This document shows positions 23,388 to 32,013 of a stretch of DNA of 64,000 nucleotides, piece by piece. Position numbers and translations under genes: made by a program. Under the pieces are notes generated by a model. It did no database searches. It was given only the letters and a program-made list of their open reading frames with translations, and was not told where the DNA came from. Every line of letters begins with the position of its first letter. Position 1 is the first letter of the stretch. The DNA is taken from the NCBI RefSeq assembly GCF_900111745.1, contig NZ_FOIJ01000004.1, positions 186,001-250,000 of the forward strand. The letters are read 5' to 3'. Source of the stretch: Stigmatella erecta. Lineage in GTDB: Bacteria; Myxococcota; Myxococcia; Myxococcales; Myxococcaceae.

Positions 23388-25343
23388 ATGCGACAGGGGC
23401 ATTCGAAGTGGGCGCTCGTGGCCGTGCTCGCGCTCTCCGCGTGCAGCGGCGATGCAGGGAAGGAGGGGGCCGAGGGCGCCCCGGGAGCGCCGGGCGCCGA
23501 TGGCACGCCGGGGGCCACCGGACCTCAAGGCCCCCAAGGGCCCGCGGGCCCGGGCAAGAGCCTTCACTTCACGCCTGTGCCGGTGGCGGTCACGGACGCC
23601 GAGAAGCGCGCCGCCTACGCCAGCACGAAAGCGAGCGTGAACGGGAAGGACGTGGCGATCCAGTTCGAGACGGTGCTGCGCAGCGGCCAGCCCCTGGGCG
23701 CGCACGTCTTTGGCCGGCTGACGAAGAAGGACGGCACGCCCGTGAAGGGGCAGGACGGCTCGGACTTCGTCTCTCCGTCCAATGACTTCTCCTCGCTCCT
23801 CCAGGTGGGGGGCAAGCTCTTCGAGATGACGCAGTTCGAGACCACGCCGGCGGCGATGTATCTCTCCGAGCTTCGCCAGGCGCCAGACGGCAAGCTCACG
23901 GCGGTCAGCACCCAGCCCATCGACTTCTCCAGCGTGGACGGGCTGTGGACCCCGTGCGCGGGCTCCGTGTCGCCCTGGAACACGCACCTGGGCAGTGAGG
24001 AATACCCGGCGGACGCCCGCGCGTACGAGCACGCCACCGCCCTGAGCGGTCTCAGCTCCTCCGAGCGGTCCATGCTCCGCTACTGGGGGCTGGATGCCGC
24101 CACCGCCTCCCTGGCGGAGGCCAAGGCCGCGTACCACCCTTACCGCTACGGCTATGCCGTGGAAGTCGCCCTCGACGCGGAGGGGAAGCCCACGGTCACG
24201 AAGCACTACGCCTCGGGCCGCCGCGCGCTCGAGCTGGCGTATGTCATGCCGGACCGCAGGACCGTCTACCTGAGCGACGACGGCACGAACGACGCCCTCT
24301 ACCTGTTCGTGGCCAAGACGGCGGGAGACCTCTCCGAGGGCCAGCTCTACGCGGCGCGCTGGTTCCAGACCAGCCCGGCGGGCCAGCCTTGGGGCCGGGC
24401 GGACCTCTACTGGATTCCCCTGGGCCCCAGCGCGACGAACGCCCAGGTGAAGGCCCTCATCGACACGGGCATCCAGTTCTCCCAGATCTTCGAGACCGAG
24501 GACCAGGCTTCGGACGGCACGTGCCCGGGCGCGGCCTCGGGCTTCCGGGCCATCCACACCGAGACGGGCCGGGAGTGTCTGCGCCTCAAGCCCGGCCAGG
24601 AACTGGCGGCCTCGCGCCTGGAGAGCCGCCGCTATGCGGCCTACGTGGGGGCGACCACCGAGTTCCGCAAGACCGAGGGCATCACCTACAACCCGGCCAC
24701 CAACCGGCTCTACATCGCCTTCAGCGAGCTGAACAACGGGATGACGAGCGACCCGGCGAACCGGGACCTCGGCGGGCCCAACCATGTGCAGCTTGCCCGG
24801 AACGACTGCGGCGGGGTGTATGAGCTCACCGTCTCGCGCAGCGCGGAGGTGGGCAGCGAGTACGTCGCGGAGTCCGCTTCATCCCTCGTCGAGGGCGTGT
24901 GGCTGAAGTCCCCGGGCGCCAGCCTCTACCCGGCCACCAGCCCGTACTTCGCCCCGTCCTTCACGCTGCCCGACAGCAGCGGCGTGGCGAAGCCCGCCAC
25001 CGGGAACGTCTGCAGCGTGAACGGCATCGCCAACCCCGACAACCTGACGTTCATCCACGGCTACGGCACGCTGCTCATCGGCGAGGACACCACCGACGGC
25101 CACCAGAACGACATGGTGTGGGCTTACAACGTGGTGACGCGCTCGCTGACCCGCATCTTCTCCACCCCTTACGGCTCGGAGACGACGGGCGTGTACTTCT
25201 ATCCGAACCTCAACGGGCACGCGTACATCAAGACGCAGATCCAGCACCCCTATGGAGAGTCCGACACGGACAAGGTGGGCGCGGATCCGGGCGTGCGGCA
25301 GTCGTACACCGGCTACATCGGCCCGTTCCCGGCGATGGACTGA
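23388..25343 (+). CDS. PhoX-like (DUF839) lipoprotein with collagen-like N-terminus
   Basis: 651 residues. A lipobox at LSAC (residue about 19) makes this a lipoprotein. Residues about 22-52 are a Gly-X-Y collagen-like run (EGAPGAPGADGTPG, PQGPQGPAGPG) of about ten triplets. The rest is a PhoX/DUF839 beta-propeller, with TDAEKRAAYASTK, DGTNDALYLFVAK, TEGITYNPATNRLYIAFSE and NPDNLTFIHGYGTLLIGED. PhoX enzymes are Ca/Fe-dependent alkaline phosphatases that release phosphate from organic esters outside the cell. The ATG at 23388 has AGGTGAGGA upstream. It is convergent with the GH26 gene across a strong hairpin. Phosphate control is not visible. Confidence 0.85.
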   Translation: MRQGHSKWALVAVLALSACSGDAGKEGAEGAPGAPGADGTPGATGPQGPQGPAGPGKSLHFTPVPVAVTDAEKRAAYASTKASVNGKDVAIQFETVLRSGQPLGAHVFGRLTKKDGTPVKGQDGSDFVSPSNDFSSLLQVGGKLFEMTQFETTPAAMYLSELRQAPDGKLTAVSTQPIDFSSVDGLWTPCAGSVSPWNTHLGSEEYPADARAYEHATALSGLSSSERSMLRYWGLDAATASLAEAKAAYHPYRYGYAVEVALDAEGKPTVTKHYASGRRALELAYVMPDRRTVYLSDDGTNDALYLFVAKTAGDLSEGQLYAARWFQTSPAGQPWGRADLYWIPLGPSATNAQVKALIDTGIQFSQIFETEDQASDGTCPGAASGFRAIHTETGRECLRLKPGQELAASRLESRRYAAYVGATTEFRKTEGITYNPATNRLYIAFSELNNGMTSDPANRDLGGPNHVQLARNDCGGVYELTVSRSAEVGSEYVAESASSLVEGVWLKSPGASLYPATSPYFAPSFTLPDSSGVAKPATGNVCSVNGIANPDNLTFIHGYGTLLIGEDTTDGHQNDMVWAYNVVTRSLTRIFSTPYGSETTGVYFYPNLNGHAYIKTQIQHPYGESDTDKVGADPGVRQSYTGYIGPFPAMD

Positions 25344-25355
25344 CGGGAACGGAAA

Positions 25356-25392
25356 GGGGCCCGCCAGGAGGGAGCTGGTCCTGGCAGGCCCC
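25356..25392. terminator. Strong bidirectional hairpin between convergent genes
   Basis: GGGGCC plus GCCAGGA (25356-25369, one mismatch between them) pairs with TCCTGGC plus GGCCCC (25379-25392) across a 9-base loop, giving 13 pairs. It lies between the PhoX-like stop and the GH26 stop. Confidence 0.7.
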
Positions 25393-25407
25393 GGCGCAGC
25401 GGCGGCT

Positions 25408-26610
25408 TCAGCGCAAGCCGCCCCAGTTGTAGTTCGCGTTGCCGCCACCGGTGAGCACGTTCCCGTGGCTGTACGTGTCCTTGATGGCCTTGTAGTTGCT
25501 CGACACGTTCCAGTCGTTCGGGTTCTGGGTGCCCAGGTTGTAGAGCAGTGAGTCGCCCCACACGGACCAGATGACCCACGGGCGGGCGTCGATCTCCGAG
25601 ACGGTGCCGTAGCGGCTGTCGCCCCAGCGCACCGGCAGCTTGTCGTTCTCCCCGAGCATGCGCGGCTTGTTGTAGCCCTTCAGGTCGTCATAGAACTTCG
25701 CGGGGAAGTACGGGTTGCCGTGGTAGATGTCCACGGCCACCACGTCCACGCGGTCATTGCCGGGGTAGTAGTTCCACGGGTCTCCGCCGTAGGTACCGTC
25801 CCACTCGTACGGGCACCAGACGAAGATCAGGTTCTTCAGCCCGCGCGTCTTCACCAGGTAGTCATGCGCGATGTTCCAGAGCTGCTTGTACTGGGCGGGA
25901 TCCTGGTTGGCCCACCAGAAGGGTGACGCGGAGCCCTTCTTGTTCATCTCGTGGAACGGACGGAAGAGCACCGGGACGCCCTGCTGCTGCAGGTAGGCGA
26001 GCTTGTCGGCGGCGAAGGACAAGTCCCTGAGCAGTGCCTGGTACTCGGAGGTGTTCGCCTGCCAGTTGATGACCCGGCCCATCCAGTTGTAGTCCATCCA
26101 GCCCTGGCGGAAGGTGTTCTCCCAGCTCTTCGTGCCCGCGCCCGGGTAGGACTGGTGGAAGCTGAAGCCGACGATGCCCTCGCCGTAGATGAACCGGTCG
26201 CGCGCGAAGCCGACGGCGTAGTCCACGTAGGGAGCGCTGTAGGTCGAGCCGTAGTTGCCAGGGCCGAAGTCGAGCTCCACGAAGCCCGGCCGCTTCCCGG
26301 TGATGTCTCCGACCTTGACCCAGTACTCCCCCGCGTAGCTCTCCTTCTGAGCCTCGCAGTGCTGGCCCATGATGGTCTGCTTCTTGGTCCCGTTGCGGCT
26401 GTTGTTCTCCAGGTCGGCCAGCAGGTTGTAAACCTTCTGGGACTGGGCCGTGGGCCCTGGGGTGCTCAGCGTCTTGGAGACCTGCGCCAGGGCAGGACTG
26501 GCCCCGAGGCAGAAGGCCATCGCCGTGGTGAGGGTGGCGATGCGCAGCAACGTGCGGCGGGACCACGCCGTTCGCGGCGTGGGGGCGGAACTTGTAGAGG
26601 GAAAGGGCAT
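25408..26610 (-). CDS. Secreted GH26 beta-mannanase-type glycoside hydrolase
   Basis: 400 residues. A Tat-like leader (SRRTLLRIA then ASPALAQ, cleavage near residue 43) exports the protein. The GH26 domain fills the rest, with IMGQHCEAQ, the acid/base Glu in FRPFHEMNKKG and the nucleophile Glu in MLGENDKLPV, plus the family WWAN and WDGTYGGDPW aromatic blocks. GH26 enzymes hydrolyse beta-1,4-mannan and sometimes beta-1,3-xylan. The ATG at 26610 is chosen since the signal sequence begins there; an upstream in-frame stretch to 26790 covers the promoter. It faces the PhoX-like gene. Tat export suggests folding before secretion. Confidence 0.9.
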   Translation of the reverse strand: MPFPSTSSAPTPRTAWSRRTLLRIATLTTAMAFCLGASPALAQVSKTLSTPGPTAQSQKVYNLLADLENNSRNGTKKQTIMGQHCEAQKESYAGEYWVKVGDITGKRPGFVELDFGPGNYGSTYSAPYVDYAVGFARDRFIYGEGIVGFSFHQSYPGAGTKSWENTFRQGWMDYNWMGRVINWQANTSEYQALLRDLSFAADKLAYLQQQGVPVLFRPFHEMNKKGSASPFWWANQDPAQYKQLWNIAHDYLVKTRGLKNLIFVWCPYEWDGTYGGDPWNYYPGNDRVDVVAVDIYHGNPYFPAKFYDDLKGYNKPRMLGENDKLPVRWGDSRYGTVSEIDARPWVIWSVWGDSLLYNLGTQNPNDWNVSSNYKAIKDTYSHGNVLTGGGNANYNWGGLR

Positions 26611-26669
26611 ACCGTGTCTCCTGAAACAGAGAACGGCGAACCCTAATGGGCAGTGAATTCGATAAAAAG

Positions 26670-26717
26670 CTGTAAATACAGAATTTGTATAATTTGGATG
26701 AATAGCAGCCTTGTCAA
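26670..26717 (-). promoter_or_regulatory. GH26 promoter with palindrome at the start site
   Basis: On the minus strand TTGACA (26717-26712), 17 bases, then AATTAT (26694-26689) form a good vegetative promoter in an AT-rich patch. CTGTAAATACAG (26670-26681), a near-perfect inverted repeat, lies at about +1 to +12, a usual operator position. Confidence 0.55.
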
Positions 26718-26849
26718 AAACTTGTGAAAACGCGTGCAGGCCCGTACCATCCGTGTTGGTCCTGCTCGGATGGCGCGGGGCATGTTTCACCGCCCGTCCC
26801 GGGCGAGCGCCATCGGAATGGGACTTATCTCACCCAGGAGTCTCATCCC

Positions 26850-27122
26850 ATGCGCATCACCTCTTTCATGGCTGTCCTCGTCGCGGGTCTCACGTTCGCC
26901 GGAACGGGTTGCGGCAGCACCCAGCCCGCGCCCACCGAGGAGCAGGCCGCATCTGAGCAGGTCAGCACCGATGGGACCCACTCCGAGCAGGCCATCTGCA
27001 AGCTGATGTGGACGTGTGATTGGAGCGGGTACTACAGCACCCAGGCGCAGTGTACGGCCGCTTGCGGTGGCAACACGTGCTACCGCGACTACGCGTGCAA
27101 CGGCACCTGCGTTTGCCCGTGA
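26850..27122 (+). CDS. Small cysteine-rich lipoprotein
   Basis: 90 residues. MRITSFMAVLVAGLTFAG is followed by the lipobox TGC, so the mature protein is a lipoprotein of about 70 residues. After a Glu/Gln-rich spacer, the C-terminal 40 residues hold eight cysteines (CKLMWTCDWSGYYS, CTAACGGNTC, YACNGTCVCP), which suggests a small disulphide-bonded domain exposed outside the inner membrane. Such short Cys-rich lipoproteins are common and unexplained in myxobacteria. CAGGAG sits nine bases before the ATG. It is divergent from the GH26 gene. Function unknown. Confidence 0.75.
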   Translation: MRITSFMAVLVAGLTFAGTGCGSTQPAPTEEQAASEQVSTDGTHSEQAICKLMWTCDWSGYYSTQAQCTAACGGNTCYRDYACNGTCVCP

Positions 27123-27230
27123 TGCCCGCGGAGGGCTAGACGTGGTCCGTGAGGACCTGCGGCAGGTGGACGAGGCGTCCCGTTTCCAAGAGGATGTCCT
27201 CGTCCTGGCCGCGCCTTCCCGGACTGAGCC

Positions 27231-27956
27231 TTGTTTGAACTGACCGGAGTTTCCAAGCGCTTCGGCGCCACCCAGGCCCTGCATCCGGTGGACCTGAAGC
27301 TGGCTTCGGGGCGCACCACCGTGCTGATTGGCCCCAGCGGGTGCGGCAAGTCCACCCTGCTCCGGTTGATGAACGGCTTGCTCCGTCCCGACACGGGACA
27401 GGTCCTCTTCGAGGGCCAGCCGCTGCCCCACGCCGAGGACGCGCTGCTCGCGGTGCGCCGGCGCCTGGGGTACGCGCTTCAGGGCGGCGGGCTCTTTCCG
27501 CACCTCACTGCGGAGCGCAACGTCACCCTCGTGGCCCAGCACCTGCGGTGGCCCGCGCGGCGGGTGCGGGAGCGGCTGGCGCTGCTCGTGGAGCTGACGC
27601 GCTTTCCGGTGGAGGCGCTGGGGCGCTACCCCTTGCAGCTGTCGGGCGGACAGCGCCAGCGCGTCGGCCTCATGCGGGCCCTGATGCTGGAGCCGGAGGG
27701 GCTGCTGCTGGATGAGCCGCTGGGCGCGCTGGACCCGATGGTCCGCGCCGAGCTGCAAGCGGACCTGAAGGCCATCTTCGAAAGGCTGGGAAAGACGGTG
27801 GTGCTCGTCACGCATGACCTGGGAGAGGCGGCGTTCCTGGGGCACCACATCGTGCTGCTCCGGGAGGGCCGGGTGGTGCAGCAGGGGCTCCTGGAGACGC
27901 TGGAGGCCCACCCCGCCGAGCCGTTCGTCACCCGATTCATCCGGGCACAGCGGTGA
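27231..27956 (+). CDS. Osmoprotectant-type ABC transporter ATPase
   Basis: 241 residues with Walker A GPSGCGKST (residues about 33-41), signature LSGGQRQRVG, Walker B LLLDEPLGALD and the switch His in VTHDLG. The sequence is closest to glycine betaine/choline ATPases (OpuBA/OpuCA type), but it lacks the C-terminal CBS pair found in many of them, so it would not sense ionic strength directly. The start is TTG at 27231. Its stop overlaps the next start (GTGA), giving a two-gene operon. It powers import of compatible solutes. Confidence 0.88.
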   Translation: MFELTGVSKRFGATQALHPVDLKLASGRTTVLIGPSGCGKSTLLRLMNGLLRPDTGQVLFEGQPLPHAEDALLAVRRRLGYALQGGGLFPHLTAERNVTLVAQHLRWPARRVRERLALLVELTRFPVEALGRYPLQLSGGQRQRVGLMRALMLEPEGLLLDEPLGALDPMVRAELQADLKAIFERLGKTVVLVTHDLGEAAFLGHHIVLLREGRVVQQGLLETLEAHPAEPFVTRFIRAQR

Positions 27957-29479
27957 GGGGGCTGGGCCTGCTGCTCGTGTGCCTCGGGCTGGGGGCTTGT
28001 GCGCCCGCGCCGTCCCCGGACGAGGCCGGGGTGCGCGTGGGCTCCAAGAAGTTCACCGAGTCCGTCATCATCGGGGAGATGGTGGCGCGGCTGGCCCGGG
28101 ATGCGGGCGCGCACGCGGTCCACCGGCGCGAACTGGGCGGGACCACCGTGCTCTGGGAGGCCCTGCGCCGGGGCGAGCTGGACGTCTATTCCGAGTACAC
28201 GGGCACCTTGCGCCAGGAGCTCTTCGCGGGCCGGGCACTGAAGGATGACGCCGCCCTGCGGGAGGCCCTGGCCGCGCAAGGGCTGGGCATGAGCGCGCCG
28301 CTGGGCTTCAACAACACCTATGCGCTGGGGATGAAGGAGGCCGAGGCGGAGCGCCTGGGGCTGCGGCGCATCTCGGACCTGAGGGGCCATCCGGAGCTGC
28401 GGCTGGGCCTGAGCAACGAGTTCATGGACCGCGCGGATGGCTGGCCCGCACTGCGCGAGCGCTACCAGCTTCCCCAGCGCGAGGTGCAGGGGCTGGATCA
28501 TGATCTCGCCTACCGGGGCCTGGAGGGCGGCGCCCTTCAGGTCACCGACCTGTACTCCACCGACGCGGAGATCGCCGCGTATGGCCTGCGCGTGCTGGAG
28601 GACGACCTGAAGCACTTCCCCGCCTATGACGCCGTCCTGCTCTACCGGGAGGACTGGGCGGCGCGCGCCCCCGAGGTGCTCGCGTCCTTGCGGCGGCTGG
28701 AGGGGCGGATCTCCGAGTCCAGCATGGTGGCGCTCAATGCCCAGGCGCGGCTCGAACACGTGGCGGAGGGGCGCGTGGCCGCCGGGTTCCTCTCGCGGGA
28801 GCTGGGGGTGGAGAGCGAGGTCCGGGCGGAGGGGCTGGCCTGGCGGCTCTGGCGCCGGACCCGGGAGCACCTGTTCCTGGTGGCCGTGTCGCTCCTCGCG
28901 TCGGCCGGGGTGGCGGTGCCGCTGGGTGTGCTCGCGGCGAAGCGGGCCCGGCTGGGCCGGCTCGTGCTGGGGCTGGCGAGCATCATCCAGACGGTTCCCT
29001 CGCTGGCGCTCCTGGTGTTCATGATTCCGCTGCTCGGCATCGGCACGCGGCCCGCCATCGTGGCGCTGTTCCTCTATGGCCTGCTGCCCATCGTCCGGAA
29101 CACGGCGGCGGGGCTCGCGGGGATCGCCGCGGACTTGAGCGAGTCCGCGGAGGCCCTGGGCCTGCCGCCCCGGGCGCGGCTGTGGCGCATCGAGCTGCCC
29201 CTGGCCGCGCCGTCCCTCCTGGCGGGCCTCCAGACGGCCGCCGTCATCAACGTGGGGACGGCGACGCTCGGGGCGCTCATCGGCGCGGGAGGCTATGGGC
29301 AGCCCATCCTCACCGGCATCCGGCTGGATGACACCGGGCTCATCCTGGAGGGCGCCGTGCCCGCGGCGCTGATGGCCCTGGCCGTCAGCGCGCTGTTCGG
29401 AGGGGTGGAGCGGCTCGTGGTGCCGGCCGGGCTCAGGCCGTCAGGAAGCGGACCGGCATCGTCTCGGGGCCGCTGGTGA
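27953..29479 (+). CDS. Osmoprotectant ABC permease fused to its substrate-binding protein
   Basis: 508 residues in two parts. A signal ending in the lipobox LGAC (residue about 16) leads to a substrate-binding domain of the OpuBC/ProX type (about 22-285; VGSKKFTESVIIGEMVAR, VYSEYTGTLRQEL). The permease follows (about 300-490), with six hydrophobic helices and the EAA-type loop ESAEALGLPPRARLWRIELP. Such fusions occur in the quaternary-amine importer family, and the order here places the binding domain first. It overlaps the ATPase gene by four bases. The last 47 bases overlap the 3' end of the convergent P450 gene. Confidence 0.9.
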   Translation: MRGLGLLLVCLGLGACAPAPSPDEAGVRVGSKKFTESVIIGEMVARLARDAGAHAVHRRELGGTTVLWEALRRGELDVYSEYTGTLRQELFAGRALKDDAALREALAAQGLGMSAPLGFNNTYALGMKEAEAERLGLRRISDLRGHPELRLGLSNEFMDRADGWPALRERYQLPQREVQGLDHDLAYRGLEGGALQVTDLYSTDAEIAAYGLRVLEDDLKHFPAYDAVLLYREDWAARAPEVLASLRRLEGRISESSMVALNAQARLEHVAEGRVAAGFLSRELGVESEVRAEGLAWRLWRRTREHLFLVAVSLLASAGVAVPLGVLAAKRARLGRLVLGLASIIQTVPSLALLVFMIPLLGIGTRPAIVALFLYGLLPIVRNTAAGLAGIAADLSESAEALGLPPRARLWRIELPLAAPSLLAGLQTAAVINVGTATLGALIGAGGYGQPILTGIRLDDTGLILEGAVPAALMALAVSALFGGVERLVVPAGLRPSGSGPASSRGRW

Positions 29480-30620
29480 TGAGGCTCCGGTTCCACACCA
29501 CGCGCTCGGAGAGGACCTGGAAGCCGCTGAACCGGTCGAGCAGGGCCTCCAGCCCCGCCTGGGCCTCCAGCTTCGCCAGGAAGGCGCCAATGCAGTAGTG
29601 GCTGCCGTAGCCGAAGGAGATGCCCGTGCGCTCGCGCTGGAGGTCGAAGCGGTCCGGCTCGGGGAACTCGGTCTCGTCGCGGTTCGCGGAGGCGACGAGC
29701 AGCAGGACACAGGCGCCCTTCTCGATGCGCACCCCGGACAGCTCGGTGTCTTGCATGACGATGCGGGGCAGGCCCCGCACGGGCCCGTCGTAGCGCAGGA
29801 CTTCATCGATGAACTTGGGCAGCAGCGAGCGGTCGGCGCGCAGCTGCGCGTACACATCTGGGCGCTCGGCCAGCAGCCGCAGGGCGTTCGAGAAGAAGAA
29901 GCTCGTCGTCTCGAGGCCTCCGGTGAGCAGGTTGAAGCACAGGGCCATCATCTGCGAGTTGCTGAGCTGATCGCCTTCGCCCTTGCCCCGGACGATGAGC
30001 CCCAGCAGATCATCCTTGGGCTGGTGCCGCCGCTCGTCGATGGCCTGCTGCATGTAACGCTTCATCTCCTGGATGGTGTCCCGGGTGTACTGGGCGTGCT
30101 CCTCGCTCAAGGGCACCGGCGTGACGCCGACGACCGCCTCGGTCCAGCGCTTGTAGTGGCGCTCGAGCGAGGGATCCAACCCGAGGATGGCGCTCATGGC
30201 CCGGGAGGGAAGCGGGGTGGCGAAGCCATCCATGAAGTCCGCTTCGCCCTTCTCCCGCAGCGCATCGGCGAGCTGCGCGGCGTTCTCCCGCACCTGGGCC
30301 GCCAGGCGGTTGATGGCCACGGGGGTGAAGGCGCGGCTGACGGCGGTCCGCAGGCGCATGTGGTCCGCGCCGTCCTGGGCGACCATGCCGTGCGCGAGCG
30401 GATTGTCCTTCACCCACTCCGGCTCCCAGGCCACGCGGAACCCATGCGAGGAGAAGGCCCCGGGGTGCTTGAGGACATACTCCACGTCCTTGTAACGGCT
30501 GACGGCGACAAGCCCTCCCGGCTCGACGTGGCACACGGGCCGCTCGCGCCGCATCTCCACATACAGAGGATAGGGATTGCGGCAGTTCTCGGGACTGGTC
30601 AGGTTGTCGGTGGATCGCAT
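29433..30620 (-). CDS. Cytochrome P450
   Basis: 395 residues, soluble bacterial class I P450. The heme Cys lies in FGYGSHYCIGAFLAKLE, the ExxR helix is in FIDEVLRYDGPVRG, and the I-helix has GGLETT with the oxygen-activating acid-Thr pair. The ATG at 30620 is preferred (AGGAG seven bases upstream); a GTG at 30650 adds a Pro-rich run. Substrate unknown. No ferredoxin, reductase or biosynthetic cluster adjoins, so redox partners must come from elsewhere. It is a close paralogue of the P450 at 59817; both share the unusual SHGFxVAWxPxW segment near residue 60. Its 3' end overlaps the convergent transporter gene by 47 bp. Confidence 0.94.
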   Translation of the reverse strand: MRSTDNLTSPENCRNPYPLYVEMRRERPVCHVEPGGLVAVSRYKDVEYVLKHPGAFSSHGFRVAWEPEWVKDNPLAHGMVAQDGADHMRLRTAVSRAFTPVAINRLAAQVRENAAQLADALREKGEADFMDGFATPLPSRAMSAILGLDPSLERHYKRWTEAVVGVTPVPLSEEHAQYTRDTIQEMKRYMQQAIDERRHQPKDDLLGLIVRGKGEGDQLSNSQMMALCFNLLTGGLETTSFFFSNALRLLAERPDVYAQLRADRSLLPKFIDEVLRYDGPVRGLPRIVMQDTELSGVRIEKGACVLLLVASANRDETEFPEPDRFDLQRERTGISFGYGSHYCIGAFLAKLEAQAGLEALLDRFSGFQVLSERVVWNRSLITSGPETMPVRFLTA

Positions 30621-30723
30621 CGGGTGGCTCCTGGGCGGAGGAGGAATCACGGCGCTGCACGTCGAGGCCGCCCGAGGATGTCAGCAGTCGCCAATCCCAT
30701 GCAATGGGACCCAGGTGTAGAGG

Positions 30724-31827
30724 TCAGAAGGCATAGCGCACCCGGCAATAGGGCATGTGCCGTGCAAGCAGTTGCTTGAATTCCTCGACGCGCTGGCCCT
30801 TCATCCCGGTGCGGTAGCGAACATTGACGCCGCCGCCCTGGGACACCTTGGCCTCCTGGAGCGAGGGCTGCCACAAGAGCTCCTCGGCCTTCGGGTGCCA
30901 GCGCAGGTTCACCTCGTGCAGGCGCTCGTTGTGGGTGAGGAAGATGACCTCCGCGGCGAGCTGGGCCTTGGTCCGCTCGCTCAGACAGTCATCCAGGTGC
31001 TCGAAGAGTTCGCTGTACTCGGCCTGCCAGCCTTCGGTGAGGACGACGGGGGAGAAGTTGAGGTGGACCTCGTACCCGGCGGCCACGAAGTCGTCGATGG
31101 CGGCGATGCGCGCGGCGATGGGGCTGGTGCGCACATCGAGCAGCTTCGCCTTCGCGTGCGGCATGAGGCTGAAGCGGATGCGCGTCTTGCCTCGGGGCGC
31201 GTAGCCGAGCAGCTCGCGGTTGACCAGCTTGGTGGCGAACGAGCCCATGGCGTTGGGCAGCACCGTGAACAGGCGGATCAGGTCCCTCACGTTGTCGCTG
31301 AGGGCCGCATCGGCCGAGCAGTCGCTGTTGCAGCCAATGTCATAGACCCAGTAGCGCGGATCCACCGTGTTGGGCTCGTGCTTGGGGCCCAGCTTGCCCG
31401 CGTGGCGGCGGATGGCCGCGGTGATGTCCTCGATGTTGACGAAGAGCGTGACGGGGTTGGCGTAGCCCTTGTGGCGCGGCACGTAGCAGTAGGCGCAGCT
31501 CATGACGCAGCCGTTGGCGGCCGAGGGCGGCAGGTAGTCGGCGCTGCGCCCATTGGTCTCGAAGCGCATCGTCTTCTTCACCCCGAGCACCAGCGTGGTG
31601 CCCTTGATGCGGTTCCACGCCTCGGCGTTGCCCTCGTTGCCGAAGAGGCCCGGGATGTTCCAGTGCGAGCGCACCTCCACCCGTTCGGCGTCCGGGAAGC
31701 GCGCGAGGATGTCCCGGCCCCGCGTGTACTCGGACACCTCCGGCTCCAAGTAAATGCGGGAGACCTTCAACAACCCGTCGAGGGGGCCCAGGGGCGCGGG
31801 GGTGGGAGGGAAGAGTTCGAGGTTCAT
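30724..31827 (-). CDS. Spore photoproduct lyase family radical SAM protein
   Basis: 367 residues, starting MNLELFPPTPAPLG. The radical SAM cluster motif is CVMSCAYC (C-x3-C-x2-C) near residue 107. Other family marks are CYVPRHKGYANPVTLFVN, YDIGCNSDCSADAALSDN and NFSPVVLTEGW. SPL enzymes repair the thymine dimer spore photoproduct using a 5'-deoxyadenosyl radical; in non-Bacillus species many members have unknown substrates. Myxobacteria make UV-resistant myxospores, so a spore-DNA-repair role is attractive but unproven. ATG 31827 is chosen over the extended frame to 31896. Confidence 0.88.
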   Translation of the reverse strand: MNLELFPPTPAPLGPLDGLLKVSRIYLEPEVSEYTRGRDILARFPDAERVEVRSHWNIPGLFGNEGNAEAWNRIKGTTLVLGVKKTMRFETNGRSADYLPPSAANGCVMSCAYCYVPRHKGYANPVTLFVNIEDITAAIRRHAGKLGPKHEPNTVDPRYWVYDIGCNSDCSADAALSDNVRDLIRLFTVLPNAMGSFATKLVNRELLGYAPRGKTRIRFSLMPHAKAKLLDVRTSPIAARIAAIDDFVAAGYEVHLNFSPVVLTEGWQAEYSELFEHLDDCLSERTKAQLAAEVIFLTHNERLHEVNLRWHPKAEELLWQPSLQEAKVSQGGGVNVRYRTGMKGQRVEEFKQLLARHMPYCRVRYAF

Positions 31828-32013
31828 CGCGGGCCTTGAGATGCGTGGGAGCGCCCTTCCGGTGCGGACCGTAGGGCCCGGCCGGCTGGGGGACAAGCAA
31901 GCCCGCTGCCTGGGGCGTTTGAGAACTCAACAGGGAGGATGCTTTCCGGGAGACCCATGAGGTAGGGTTGGCGGACGGGCGGAAGCGGTTCCGTCCGGAA
32001 CCACGAGGTCCCC

